DNA of 62,427 bases from Erwinia pyrifoliae DSM 12163 (GTDB lineage: Bacteria; Pseudomonadota; Gammaproteobacteria; Enterobacterales; Enterobacteriaceae): positions 2,607,284 through 2,669,710 of the forward strand of contig NC_017390.1 in the NCBI RefSeq assembly GCF_000026985.1, given 5' to 3'. The notes beneath the pieces are model-generated. The model was not told the origin of the DNA and did not search any database. It was given only the letters and a program-made list of their open reading frames with translations. Position numbers and translations under genes: made by a program. Each line of letters begins with the position of its first letter. The first letter of the stretch is position 1. Below are positions 36,297-45,178 of this stretch, in pieces.

Positions 36297-37712
36297 TTAG
36301 CCGTTATTCGCCGGGTTGGCGCGGCGTGGACGGGTTTTGTTGACCCGTGGTGCGCCACCGGTGCCGCTTTCAGGACGTGCACCGCGCGCGGCACCGGCAC
36401 TGTTGCCGTTACCCTGGCGGCGTTCGCCGCCGTTACCGTTACGGTTTGCGCTGGCGCTACGATCGCTGCCGCCTCGGGGGGCTTGCCCCTGGCTGCCGCG
36501 CCCACGTCCGCCACCGCCGCCGCCGCCGCGCTGCTGCTGACGACCATTAATGATCGGCTCGGCTTTGATGCTTGGGTCCGGTTCAAAACCGTCGATCGCC
36601 ATACGCGGGATCTCACGCTTCAGCACGCGTTCGATATCGCGTAACAGCTTGTGCTCGTCAACGCACACCAGCGACAGCGCTTCACCGACCGCCGCCGCAC
36701 GACCGGTACGACCGATACGGTGGACATAGTCTTCCGGCACGTTAGGCAACTCATAGTTCACAACGTGTGGCAGCTCTTCGATATCGATCCCACGCGCTGC
36801 AATGTCCGTTGCCACCAGCACGCGGATTTTACCGTCTTTAAAATCACTCAGTGCGCGGGTACGTGCGCCCTGGCTCTTATTACCGTGAATGGCGGCGGCG
36901 GTGATGCCGTCTTTATTCAGCTGCTCGGCCAGATGGTTAGCACCATGTTTGGTACGGGTAAACACCAGCACCTGCTGCCAGTTGCCGCGACCAATCAGCA
37001 AGGACAGCAGCTCGCGCTTGCGTTTTTTGTCCACCAGGTGAACATGCTGGGTCACCTGCTCGGAAGCGGTGTTGCGGCGGGCAACTTCGACCTGCTCTGG
37101 GTTGTGCAGCAGTTTTTCCGCCAGGGTTTTGATTTCGTCAGAGAAGGTCGCCGAGAACAGCAGGTTCTGACGTTTGGCCGGCAGTTTTGCCAGCACGCGG
37201 CGGATATCATGAATAAAGCCCATATCCAGCATGCGGTCCGCTTCGTCCAGTACCAGGATTTCCACTTTCGACAGATCCAGCGCGTTCTGATGTTCCAGGT
37301 CCAGCAGACGGCCAGGCGTCGCCACCAGCACGTCCACACCGCCGCGCAGTTTCATCATCTGCGGGTTAATGCTGACGCCGCCAAATACCACCAGCGACCG
37401 CATATCAAGATATTTGCTGTAATCCTGCACGTTTTCGCCAACCTGAGCCGCCAGTTCACGAGTCGGGGTCAGGATCAGGGCGCGCACCGGTCGCCGGCCT
37501 TTCGGGTGCGGGTTGTGACTGCTCAGCAATTGCAGTAATGGCAGAGTAAAACCTGCGGTTTTACCCGTCCCCGTCTGGGCGCTGGCCATCAGGTCTCGTC
37601 CAGCAAGCACTACCGGGATTGCCTGACGCTGAATAGGCGTTGGCTCGTTATAGCCCTGTTCTGCAACAGCGCGCAAAATATCGGCATTGAGGCCGAGAGA
37701 ATCAAATGACAT
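36297..37712 (-). CDS. rhlE: ATP-dependent RNA helicase RhlE
   Basis: RhlE is a DEAD-box helicase linked to ribosome maturation and RNA decay. The 471-residue protein has the Q motif, Walker [11 protein letters not shown] near 43-52, [13 protein letters not shown] near 153, the SAT motif and [14 protein letters not shown] near 335. From about residue 395 the tail is a low-complexity run rich in Gly, Arg, Gln and Asn, a common RNA-binding extension in this subfamily. GC-rich repeats in this tail generate long antisense frames. Confidence 0.95.
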   Translation of the reverse strand: MSFDSLGLNADILRAVAEQGYNEPTPIQRQAIPVVLAGRDLMASAQTGTGKTAGFTLPLLQLLSSHNPHPKGRRPVRALILTPTRELAAQVGENVQDYSKYLDMRSLVVFGGVSINPQMMKLRGGVDVLVATPGRLLDLEHQNALDLSKVEILVLDEADRMLDMGFIHDIRRVLAKLPAKRQNLLFSATFSDEIKTLAEKLLHNPEQVEVARRNTASEQVTQHVHLVDKKRKRELLSLLIGRGNWQQVLVFTRTKHGANHLAEQLNKDGITAAAIHGNKSQGARTRALSDFKDGKIRVLVATDIAARGIDIEELPHVVNYELPNVPEDYVHRIGRTGRAAAVGEALSLVCVDEHKLLRDIERVLKREIPRMAIDGFEPDPSIKAEPIINGRQQQRGGGGGGGRGRGSQGQAPRGGSDRSASANRNGNGGERRQGNGNSAGAARGARPESGTGGAPRVNKTRPRRANPANNG

Positions 37713-37969
37713 AAAGTTGACTGACTCCGGATCCGCCCTGACCGCATCGCGGTGAAGTTTCCAAGGGGAGAGTTGACGTCAGGATCATTCCTGACGCTTG
37801 AATGACGGCACAAACCACGGTGCATAAGGGGATGATTATAGCAGACCCCAACGCGATAAAGGCAGTTATTATTGCCTGTATTACGAGAAATTAATCGACA
37901 GGCTAAATAACACGTTGCCCGGAACGGCTGAAAGCGCGTGAAGACTTGAGGGGGGGATGCGGTGAAAAC

Positions 37970-37987
37970 GGGCCACCGAAGTGGCCC
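37970..37987 (-). terminator. rho-independent terminator after ybhQ
   Basis: GGGCCAC and GTGGCCC form a seven-base-pair stem with a stable four-base loop, ten bases past the ybhQ stop. On the minus strand GTTTTC follows. Confidence 0.75.
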
Positions 37988-37996
37988 AACGGGAAA

Positions 37997-38386
37997 CTAG
38001 CGCGGACGCTGGGGCGGCTGTGAACGCTCTTTGACCAGCAGCGAAACCAGCGCTGGCCCGGCCAGCATCACCACGCCGACGGCACCAAGCAGCAGGTTGT
38101 TGTGCACGATCCGTGACAAAACCAGCAGCACCATCATCGCGGCACCGAAGTAGTAAGTGGTGGTGACATCTTCAAGGAAATCACCGATACGCCGCAGATG
38201 CGGCAACCGCTGGGTAAGCAACATCGCGGTAAATACGCCGGCATACAGCGTCAGTAAAATCGTGCTGACCTGCAACAGCGCCTGATGTTTCCAGCCCCAC
38301 ACCAGCGCGGCGATCAGCAGCAGGTGCAGTGCGATATGTACGCAGTTTTGTCCGGTGACAATCTGGATACGATGGGACCATTTCAT
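37997..38386 (-). CDS. ybhQ: inner membrane protein YbhQ
   Basis: A 129-residue protein with four predicted membrane helices and the family segment DFLEDVTTTYYFGAAMMVLL. I chose the ATG at 38386 (MKWSHRIQIVTG), which has AGGAG at a good distance and matches the E. coli start, over an in-frame ATG 12 codons upstream. Function is unknown. Confidence 0.88.
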   Translation of the reverse strand: MKWSHRIQIVTGQNCVHIALHLLLIAALVWGWKHQALLQVSTILLTLYAGVFTAMLLTQRLPHLRRIGDFLEDVTTTYYFGAAMMVLLVLSRIVHNNLLLGAVGVVMLAGPALVSLLVKERSQPPQRPR

Positions 38387-38850
38387 TTTTTTCTCCTGGC
38401 AGACCCGACAAAGGTTGCTCAAGCGGGTTACCGAAACCAGTCAGTAACGTGTTACCTCAGACTATCGTAGTTTTAGGTTAACGCCGTATAAAGAACGCGC
38501 GCTCTACCTGGTTTTGTGACCAAGACTACACTCTTTCTTTCACTGGTTAAAAGCAAGAGTGCCGACAGTATGCCACAAAAGCCAAAGGGATTTCATTTTA
38601 AGTCCCGACGGCGAACGCCTTGAACGGTTGCATAACGTGATTGCTGGCTGATGTCCGCCCGGCGGCTGTGCGGCAACCCGCCAGGCGGCAGCAGGAATTT
38701 AGCGCTGAGAGGACGTGACGGTCAGTCAGGATTGGCGAATATCAGGGCAGGCACTAAACCAAAGTGATCTGGCAGGCTAAACAGGGTTGAAGCCGTTCGG
38801 TGAGCAACATGTCATCGCCGTCACTCACCGCATTGACAGGCAATCCGTCT
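38387..38850. other. intergenic region, nothing identified
   Basis: About 460 bases between ybhQ and the ybhL hairpin. It presumably holds the ybhQ promoter near its left edge. I see no credible ORF, repeat or RNA gene. Confidence 0.6.
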
Positions 38851-38880
38851 GACGCGGGGCTACATTTCCCGCCCCGCGTC
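38851..38880 (-). terminator. hairpin after ybhL
   Basis: GACGCGGGGC and GCCCCGCGTC form a perfect ten-base-pair stem with a ten-base loop just past the ybhL stop. It has no T-run, so it may act as a 3' stabiliser or a rho-dependent end. Confidence 0.55.
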
Positions 38881-38892
38881 AGCGAACGTCGA

Positions 38893-39603
38893 TTAACGGC
38901 GATTGCCGAAAATACGCAGCAGCATCAGGAACAGGTTAATGAAATCGAGATACAGCGTCAGCGCCCCCATTATCGAGTAGCGACGCATATTCTCTTTATC
39001 TTCAACGTTGATCCCTTCGCCGATGTTTTTCAGCTTTTGCGTGTCGTAAGCCGTCAGTCCGACAAACACCACCACCCCGATATAGGTGACTGCCCACATT
39101 AACGCCGTGCTTTTTAGCCAGATATTCACCAGCGACGCCAGCACGATGCCAATAAGCGCCATAAACAGCATGCTGCCCATGCCGCTCAGGTCGCGTTTGG
39201 TGGTATAACCCCACAGGCTCATGGCACCAAACATCCCGCCGGTCACCACAAAGGTGCTGGCAATTGACGAATAGGTATACACAAGGAAAATGCTGGCCAT
39301 GGTCAGTCCGGTCAGCGCCGAGTAAAGCATAAACAGCCCGGTGGCCACGGCCCCACTGAGTTTATGCACCATGCCAGACAGGACAAAAACCAGCCCCAGC
39401 TGAAAGATAATCAGACCAAAGAAGGTGATGCGGTTAGCAAATACCAGCTGCATCACCGCTGGCGTATTAGCCGCATACCAGGAGATGAATGCCGTCAATA
39501 GCAAACCGCAAGTCATCCAGCCATAAACCTGGGCCATATACACCGAAATGCCGCTGCCGGCACGTTGAACGATTGAATCATCAGAACGTGGATATCTATC
39601 CAT
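38893..39603 (-). CDS. ybhL: Bax inhibitor-1 family membrane protein YbhL
   Basis: A 236-residue inner-membrane protein with seven helices, of the BI-1/YccA family, some members of which conduct calcium or protons. Conserved acidic residue context GLTAYDTQKLKNIG near 190-203 and the C-terminal LYLDFINLFLMLLRIFG are present. GGGGG lies before the start. E. coli's ybhM and ybhN do not follow here. Confidence 0.93.
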   Translation of the reverse strand: MDRYPRSDDSIVQRAGSGISVYMAQVYGWMTCGLLLTAFISWYAANTPAVMQLVFANRITFFGLIIFQLGLVFVLSGMVHKLSGAVATGLFMLYSALTGLTMASIFLVYTYSSIASTFVVTGGMFGAMSLWGYTTKRDLSGMGSMLFMALIGIVLASLVNIWLKSTALMWAVTYIGVVVFVGLTAYDTQKLKNIGEGINVEDKENMRRYSIMGALTLYLDFINLFLMLLRIFGNRR

Positions 39604-40146
39604 GATGCCCCCTTAAATGGTTGAATGAAAAAACAGTGCGATCTTTTTTTAGTCTGGCATATACCGACTTGCTACACCACCCTCAATCCACGCCGTTCTC
39701 TATCGGTACAGGATTAAAAGGGTTGGAGGCAGTGGGTAGAAAACGCCCATCTATCTTAGCCTTTCCGGCGACTGATCGAGAGCTTTTTTAGTTCAAACCT
39801 GGAGCCATTGCACAACCCTTTTTCGTCGCCAAAGCGGGACAGCAAGGATGCACAGCCAGCAGGTTTGGCAAGGATCATGCGCCTGCCTGATAACAGAACC
39901 ATTTACAGGATAAGCGCTACGCCCACAGCATTGATTTAAAAAGTAAAATGTCTACAGCTGCCGGTTTGGTTTAAATAAACCCGACAATTATTGCCGACCA
40001 GGCAGCATAGAAAGCTGGCACCCTGCCGTGGCCAGCTTTTTATGCTGGTCAGTTCACCGTCACATCATCTGTTATTTTGCTAATCATCCGGGCTGGGGAT
40101 AAAACAGGTTCGGTTTATCCTGGCGGTCTGCCCGGCCAAAAATGAG
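39604..40146. other. 543-base intergenic region with an orphan hairpin
   Basis: No credible ORF is present. It contains the ybhL promoter side, a self-complementary segment near 39963-39982 (GGTTTAAATAAACC-like), and a strong plus-strand hairpin with T-run at 40011-40044 although no plus-strand gene precedes it. A small RNA is one explanation. Confidence 0.5.
40011..40044 (+). terminator. orphan rho-independent terminator
   Basis: AAAGCTGGC and GCCAGCTTT form a nine-base-pair stem with an 11-base loop, followed by TTATG on the plus strand. No plus-strand CDS is upstream for over 4 kb, so it may end an unannotated RNA, or alternatively attenuate minus-strand transcription, since the flanks also hold A-rich sequence. 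Confidence 0.55.
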
Positions 40147-41235
40147 TTAATTGCGTGATAAACAGCTCTGGTAACGGCTGTTCACGCGCTGGGCAAACCA
40201 CGCGGTGGTAAGATTACGCGTCATCTTCGGGCTGTCCAGCTTGATCCCCGGCAAAATTTCACGCGGTAGCTTTTTGCCAGCGTGCTTATCGGCCAGGGCA
40301 AATACCGATTGCCACAGATCGGTTTTGTCGAAGTCATTACCGTCACCTTTTTCCAGCGCACGGCGAATGGCCCGGTCGCTGTAATCCAGCCGTTTGCCCA
40401 AGAGACGCACGGCCTTCTCGGTGCCCCCGGCGCTGTCTGAACCGTAGTTAATCAGGTCACCATCCAGCGCCAGCTTAATACCACTGAGACGCGACACGGC
40501 GGCCTGGAAGGCGGCATTGCGGCTGGCATACCAGCCGGCGTTGAAGTCGGCAAAGCGGTACAATGGCGCAGTGTAGTTTGCCGGATAAGCCAACAGATGC
40601 ATGGTGCCAAACCACATGCCACCACGGCGGGTAAAGACCTCGCGCCGGATGGAGCCGTCCACCTGGTAGGGATAGTCTTTCGCGTGGGCCTCGGCAAAGG
40701 CAATACTGACCTGCATCGGCCCACCGGTATGGATCGGGTTCAGATTACCGAACAGCTTCTGCCCCATCGGCACCATATCGATGAAATCATCAAATACCGC
40801 GCTAAGCTCCTTCTCGCTTTTGACGTGATCCAGCCGGTCGGCATAGCTTTTACCGGTGGGGGATTTGATCAGCAGCGCGGTGCGTACCAGGAATGACGGG
40901 ATATGGTGCTGTCCGGCGCGGCGGTCGATTTCACCCCAGGCAATTTTCGGCAAACCGCTTACCGCCGCATCAGCGCTGAAATTCGACTCTTGCCCGGTGA
41001 CGGCAATCACCGCGCACAGGTTACTGACGGAAGGCGGGATGTTCTGGCCGTTAAATGTCACATAAATATCCCCTGCCCACCCCTTCCGGTCGCTCACTCC
41101 CTCAGGAAGCAAACGGGCAATCTGAGTTTTGACATCGGCGGGACGCGGTGCAGAGGCATTGTCTGACGAATGGCGGCTACAGCTCGCCAGCAGTAGCGCC
41201 AGCGGAATAATGAGTTTTTGTAAAGAACGGTTCAT
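40147..41235 (-). CDS. DUF1615 lipoprotein
   Basis: The ATG at 41235 (MNRSLQKLIIPLALLLASC) gives 362 residues with a lipobox LLASC, so the protein is probably anchored in the envelope. The rest is a DUF1615 domain (VTGQESNFSADAAVSGLPKIAWGEI is its hallmark region; core GQESNFSADA). It looks lysozyme-like in places, with a Glu in GQESNF placed as in lytic transglycosylases, but no activity is established. Its ATG overlaps the moaE stop by four bases, making it the last gene of the moa operon. Confidence 0.85.
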   Translation of the reverse strand: MNRSLQKLIIPLALLLASCSRHSSDNASAPRPADVKTQIARLLPEGVSDRKGWAGDIYVTFNGQNIPPSVSNLCAVIAVTGQESNFSADAAVSGLPKIAWGEIDRRAGQHHIPSFLVRTALLIKSPTGKSYADRLDHVKSEKELSAVFDDFIDMVPMGQKLFGNLNPIHTGGPMQVSIAFAEAHAKDYPYQVDGSIRREVFTRRGGMWFGTMHLLAYPANYTAPLYRFADFNAGWYASRNAAFQAAVSRLSGIKLALDGDLINYGSDSAGGTEKAVRLLGKRLDYSDRAIRRALEKGDGNDFDKTDLWQSVFALADKHAGKKLPREILPGIKLDSPKMTRNLTTAWFAQRVNSRYQSCLSRN

Positions 41236-41693
41236 TGATTTCCTTTCCAACGGGCGGCGGCCTGCCGATCGCTGTCGCGTGCAGCAACCCAGCGCTGGCC
41301 GCTAGCGGTGGCTTCACGCTTCCAGAACGGGGCGCGCGTTTTCAGTTGATCCATAATAAATTCGGCAGCAGCAAAGGCTGCCCCACGGTGCGCTCCGCTA
41401 ACGCCGACCAGCACGATATCATCGCCGGGGAATAGCTCGCCAATACGGTGGATCACCGTCACCCGCTGCATCGGCCATTGCAGGCGCGCTTTCGCAATAA
41501 TATCCGCCAGCGCTTTCTCTGTCATGCCGGGGTAGTGTTCCAGCGTTAGCGCGCTGACATCGTCACCCAGGTTGTGGTTACGCACTTTCCCGGTAAAGGT
41601 CACTACCGCGCCGTCCAGGTCTGAAGCGGACAGCCACTGATGCTCATCACTGATACTGAAGGGCAGATGACCGACTCTGATCCGGGTTTCCAT
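41232..41693 (-). CDS. moaE: molybdopterin synthase catalytic subunit MoaE
   Basis: MoaE, with thiocarboxylated MoaD, inserts two sulfurs into cyclic pyranopterin monophosphate to give molybdopterin. The 153-residue protein has LEHYPGMTEKAL near 50, HRIGELFPGDDIVLVGVSGA near 82, and the catalytic lysines in KTRAPFWKRE near 120. It is one base downstream of moaD and coupled to the DUF1615 gene. Confidence 0.95.
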   Translation of the reverse strand: METRIRVGHLPFSISDEHQWLSASDLDGAVVTFTGKVRNHNLGDDVSALTLEHYPGMTEKALADIIAKARLQWPMQRVTVIHRIGELFPGDDIVLVGVSGAHRGAAFAAAEFIMDQLKTRAPFWKREATASGQRWVAARDSDRQAAARWKGNQ

Positions 41694-41694
41694 C

Positions 41695-41940
41695 TCAACC
41701 TCCGGTCACTGGCGGGAAGAAGGCCACTTCATCCCCGGCGCGTAGCGGATGCTGCAGCGACACCAGCGTCTGATTCACGGCCGCCAGCAGCTTACCTGGC
41801 GCCAGCGCCAGCGCCCAGCGTTCCCCCTTCTCCGCCAGCTGGCGGCGCAGCGCTTCGACATCGGCGTATTCTGCGGCCACCTGCAGCCCGTCAGTACCAA
41901 CCAGTTCACGCACCTGGGCAAAAAACAGCACGTTAATCAT
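41695..41940 (-). CDS. moaD: molybdopterin synthase sulfur carrier MoaD
   Basis: An 81-residue ubiquitin-like sulfur carrier whose C-terminal Gly-Gly (FFPPVTGG) is adenylated by MoeB and thiocarboxylated. The start at 41940 ([13 protein letters not shown]) matches the family; the frame is open seven codons further upstream. It overlaps the moaC stop by eight bases. Confidence 0.94.
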   Translation of the reverse strand: MINVLFFAQVRELVGTDGLQVAAEYADVEALRRQLAEKGERWALALAPGKLLAAVNQTLVSLQHPLRAGDEVAFFPPVTGG

Positions 41941-42418
41941 CAGACACCGCCTGAAAATCACCCGATTTGCCGCCGCTTTTACTCAATAAACGGCACTGCT
42001 CAATGGTGATGTCTTTCTGCACCGCTTTGCACATGTCATAAATGGTCAGAGCGGCGATGGAAGCCGCCGTCAGTGCTTCCATCTCGACTCCGGTTTTACC
42101 GCTCAGGCGGCAGAGTGATTCAATTCGTACCCGGTGATGTTCAGGTTCAGCCACCAGCGTCACTTCGACCTTACTCAGCAGCAGCGGATGGCACAGCGGG
42201 ATCAGTTCCCAGGTACGCTTTGCCGCCTGGATACCGGCAATACGCGCGGTGGCAAACACATCACCCTTGTGATGGCTGCCTTCAATAATCATTTGCAGCG
42301 TCTGCGGGTGCATCACCACAAACGCCTCGGCACGCGCTTCGCGCACGCTTTCCTGTTTGGTGGAAACATCCACCATATGCGCCTCTCCGGCAGCATTAAT
42401 GTGAGTCAACTGGGACAT
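41933..42418 (-). CDS. moaC: cyclic pyranopterin monophosphate synthase MoaC
   Basis: MoaC converts the MoaA product, 3',8-cyclo-GTP, to cyclic pyranopterin monophosphate. The 161-residue protein has the conserved [20 protein letters not shown] region near 70, and [13 protein letters not shown] near 112 with the MEALT motif. It starts two bases after the moaB stop. Confidence 0.96.
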   Translation of the reverse strand: MSQLTHINAAGEAHMVDVSTKQESVREARAEAFVVMHPQTLQMIIEGSHHKGDVFATARIAGIQAAKRTWELIPLCHPLLLSKVEVTLVAEPEHHRVRIESLCRLSGKTGVEMEALTAASIAALTIYDMCKAVQKDITIEQCRLLSKSGGKSGDFQAVSDD

Positions 42419-42419
42419 A

Positions 42420-42935
42420 TCAGGTTTTCTTCAGATGCGAAACAAAATGACAGGGGCGGGTACGGGCATCAAGCTGGTGCTGAATAATGCGTTCCCAGGC
42501 AAGCTGGCAGGCAGCGGTTGAACCGGGAACGGCGAAAATCAGCGTACCGTTAGCGATACCGGCCAGCGCGCGCGATTGCAGGGTTGCAGTGGCGATATCC
42601 TCCCAGGAAATCATGCGGAACAGTTCGCCGAACCCCTCGACTTCACGGTCGAACAATGGCCTGAGCGCTTCCGGAGTGGCGTTTTTTTCGTTAAAGCCGG
42701 TGCCACCATTGATCAGCACCACTTGCACATCCTTACTGGCAATCCAGCTGGACACCACCGCGCGGATGCGGTAACGATTGTCCGGGACAATCGCATGATC
42801 CAGCACCTGATGCCCCGCCCCGGCCAGCGCTTCACGCAGATAGCTGCCGGAACTGTCGCTGTCGGCGCTATGACGATCGGAGACGGTCATCACCGCCACG
42901 TTAAGGGGGATAAAATCGCTGCTGCCTTTTCCCAT
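42420..42935 (-). CDS. moaB: molybdopterin adenylyltransferase-like protein MoaB
   Basis: MoaB belongs to the MogA/MoaB family; in E. coli it binds molybdopterin but its essential step is carried by MogA. The protein (about 171 residues) has [17 protein letters not shown] near 80-96 and [15 protein letters not shown] near 140. Two ATGs two codons apart could start it; I chose [11 protein letters not shown]. Confidence 0.93.
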   Translation of the reverse strand: MGKGSSDFIPLNVAVMTVSDRHSADSDSSGSYLREALAGAGHQVLDHAIVPDNRYRIRAVVSSWIASKDVQVVLINGGTGFNEKNATPEALRPLFDREVEGFGELFRMISWEDIATATLQSRALAGIANGTLIFAVPGSTAACQLAWERIIQHQLDARTRPCHFVSHLKKT

Positions 42936-42950
42936 AATCAAATCCTTAGC

Positions 42951-43937
42951 TTAACCGCCAATAAATGAAAGATTCTGTGTGATACCGCTATTGCCCTGAT
43001 GCAGAAAATGCGTCTGTTTTTTCGTTAACAGGCTGCCGGCAATACGCGCCTGTAACTCCGCCTGCTGGTCGTCATGCGCCAGCAAATCTCTGAGCGGCAC
43101 GCCGCCGTCGCCGAACAGACACAAATGCAGGTTGCCCGTAGCCGAGACGCGCAAACGATTACAGCTGGCACAGAACTCTTTTTCATAAGGCATAATCAGG
43201 CCAATTTCGCCCTGATAGTCTTGATGACGGAATACCTGCGCCGGGCCATCGCTGCGCTCGCGCACCTGGAGAACCCAGCCCTGCTGCAACAGGCGGTTGC
43301 GGATAACGCTGCCGGAAATATGGTGTTGACGAAACAGCTCTCCGCCATCGCCGGTTTCCATCAGCTCAATAAAGCGCAGCTGGATGGACCGGGTGCGGAT
43401 CCAGTCGAGAAAGGTATCGAGGCTTTGGTGATTGACGTCACGCATCAACACGGTGTTCACCTTGACCTTGCTGAAGCCGGCGTCAAAGGCCACATCGATA
43501 CCGCGCATCACCTGGTCGAATTTATCCTGTCCGGTGATGGCGTGAAACTGGCGGGCGTCCAGACTGTCGATGCTCACGTTGAGCGCGTTTAGTCCGGCAG
43601 CGCGCCAGCGCGCCACATCGCGTTGCAGGCGGTAACCATTAGTGGTCACCGCCAGCTGGCGAATGGCCGCATTTTCACGTACCGCAGCGATAATCTCGGT
43701 GAAATCACGGCGCATGGAAGGCTCGCCGCCCGTCAGACGCACTTTTTCAGTGCCGGCAGCAGCGAACGCACGCGTGACGCGCCGGATCTCATTCAGCGTC
43801 AGAAAGCGTTTATTTTGCGCGCCCTGGGGCTGATAGCCATTGGGCAGACAGTAGGTGCAACGAAAGTTACACACGTCGGTGATCGACAGACGCAGATAGT
43901 AGAACCTGCGCGCGAAGTTATCAGTAAATTGTGACAC
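42951..43937 (-). CDS. moaA: GTP 3',8-cyclase MoaA
   Basis: MoaA is a radical SAM enzyme that starts molybdopterin synthesis from GTP. From a GTG at 43937 the protein is 328 residues, close to E. coli's 329. The SAM cluster cysteines are C23, C27 and C30 (CNFRCTYC), the second cluster lies in [10 protein letters not shown] and LHLCLFG, and the C-terminal Gly-Gly is kept. The open frame extends to an ATG at 44018, but that would run through the riboswitch and has no similarity to MoaA. AAAGG lies seven bases before the GTG. Confidence 0.95.
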   Translation of the reverse strand: MSQFTDNFARRFYYLRLSITDVCNFRCTYCLPNGYQPQGAQNKRFLTLNEIRRVTRAFAAAGTEKVRLTGGEPSMRRDFTEIIAAVRENAAIRQLAVTTNGYRLQRDVARWRAAGLNALNVSIDSLDARQFHAITGQDKFDQVMRGIDVAFDAGFSKVKVNTVLMRDVNHQSLDTFLDWIRTRSIQLRFIELMETGDGGELFRQHHISGSVIRNRLLQQGWVLQVRERSDGPAQVFRHQDYQGEIGLIMPYEKEFCASCNRLRVSATGNLHLCLFGDGGVPLRDLLAHDDQQAELQARIAGSLLTKKQTHFLHQGNSGITQNLSFIGG

Positions 43938-44085
43938 AGGTAACACCTTTCCAAAACGGGAGATGCAGGCATTTCTTTCTGCACCCTGGCAGCGCGATGG
44001 CTGCGGCCAGGACACCATATCCAGCGGGACACAGGTATCAGGGCTTTAGTGCGGTATGCCGACATCGGCAAACCGTGGTGGCGGG
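43938..44085 (-). ncRNA. Moco riboswitch in the moaA leader
   Basis: The moaA leader ends with the hairpin GGTGCAG...CTGCATC around AAAGAAATGC, then CTCCCG and GGAAAGGTG, matching the 3' part of the E. coli Moco motif, where GGCGAAG...CTTCGCC surrounds GAAGAAATGA. Upstream the CGGT...ACCG helix (GCCGATGTCGGC) and CCAGGG elements are also there. It overlaps the moaA ribosome-binding site and should lower moaA translation when cofactor is abundant. Confidence 0.8.
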
Positions 44086-44124
44086 AATGTTAACGCTAAT
44101 ATTGTGTGCTGACCAGAACAGAGT

Positions 44125-44152
44125 TTCGCTATGTATTTTTATATATAGCGAA
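44125..44152. promoter_or_regulatory. ModE-like palindrome upstream of moaA
   Basis: A 28-base near-perfect palindrome, TTCGCTATGTAT and ATATATAGCGAA around TTTT, lies between moaA and ybhK. ModE sites have the TATA-rich CGNTATATA...TATATANCG form, and in E. coli ModE-molybdate activates moaA from a comparable position. Confidence 0.7.
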
Positions 44153-44224
44153 TTTTAGCGACATTTTCCCCGACGAATAGCGTAAAATATGCGGTGATAA
44201 TCTGTTGAAAACAACCTGGATAAT

Positions 44225-45136
44225 ATGATGCGCAATCGCACTTTAGCTGACCTCGATCGCGTGGTGGCTTTGGGGGGTGGACACGGACTGGGCCGCGTGA
44301 TGTCCGCCCTGTCACCTCTGGGTTCCCGCCTGACCGGCATTGTTACCACCACGGATAACGGCGGCTCCACCGGTCGCATCCGGCGCTCCGAAGGGGGAAT
44401 TGCCTGGGGAGATATGCGTAACTGCCTGAATCAGTTAATTGCCGAGCCGGGCGTGGCATCGGCAATGTTTGAATACCGCTTCAACGGTCATGGCGAACTG
44501 GCAGGACATAACCTCGGCAATCTGATGCTGAAAGCACTCGATCATCTTAGCGTACGGCCTTTAGAAGCCATTAATGTGATCCGAAATCTGCTGAAGGTTG
44601 ACGCATTCCTGATCCCGATGTCCGAACAACCGGTCGATCTGGTGGCACGGGACGTTGACGGGCGTCTGGTCTATGGCGAAACGGACATTGACCTGATGGC
44701 GCTGCCACCACAGGAGCTGATGCTCTCACCGGCGGTTAGCGCCACGCGTGAAGCGGTAGAGGCGATTGGCCAAGCCGACCTGATCCTTATCGGCCCCGGC
44801 AGTTTCTTTACCAGCCTGATGCCGGTACTGCTGCTACCGGAGATTGCACAGGCGCTGCGCCGTACCACGGCGACGATGGTATTCATCGGCAATCTGGGTA
44901 AAGAACTGAGTCCGGCGGCTGCCGGGATGACGACCGCTAACAAGCTGGAAATGATGGAAAAGGTGATAGGGAAACAGGTGGTTGATGCGCTGCTGCTGGG
45001 GCCATGCGTTGACAGCGCCCGGCTTGGGCAGCGCCTGGTTATCCAGCAACCGCTGGAAGCAGAGGATATCCCCTACCGTCATGACCGCCAGCTGTTGCGC
45101 AAGGCACTGGAACGGGCAGTGCAGTCAATGAGGTAA
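44225..45136 (+). CDS. ybhK: YvcK/CofD-like protein YbhK
   Basis: A 303-residue protein of the gluconeogenesis factor YvcK/CofD family, with the nucleotide-binding start [30 protein letters not shown] near 40 and [13 protein letters not shown] near 200. Bacillus YvcK binds UDP-GlcNAc and affects cell-wall and carbon metabolism; the role in enterobacteria is unclear. Two adjacent ATGs occur; either may be used. It is divergent from moaA and convergent with uvrB. Confidence 0.92.
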   Translation: MMRNRTLADLDRVVALGGGHGLGRVMSALSPLGSRLTGIVTTTDNGGSTGRIRRSEGGIAWGDMRNCLNQLIAEPGVASAMFEYRFNGHGELAGHNLGNLMLKALDHLSVRPLEAINVIRNLLKVDAFLIPMSEQPVDLVARDVDGRLVYGETDIDLMALPPQELMLSPAVSATREAVEAIGQADLILIGPGSFFTSLMPVLLLPEIAQALRRTTATMVFIGNLGKELSPAAAGMTTANKLEMMEKVIGKQVVDALLLGPCVDSARLGQRLVIQQPLEAEDIPYRHDRQLLRKALERAVQSMR

Positions 45137-45138
45137 TG

Positions 45139-45173
45139 GCCGTTTACCGGCGGGCTGCGCCCCCGGTAACGGC
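45139..45173. terminator. hairpin between ybhK and uvrB
   Basis: GCCGTTTACCGG and CCGGTAACGGC pair with one bulged T and a GC-rich loop in the short convergent gap. No T-run is present, so terminator strength is uncertain. Confidence 0.5.
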
Positions 45174-45178
45174 GCCAA

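Noticed and set aside
36651..37538. 295-codon plus-strand ORF opposite rhlE
   Set aside because: It is a frame shadow of the rhlE core; its His/Gln-rich composition is typical of reverse translation of helicase codons.
43938..44018. Longer moaA starting at the ATG at 44018
   Set aside because: The extra 27 codons have no MoaA similarity and overlap the riboswitch; the GTG at 43937 has a ribosome-binding site.
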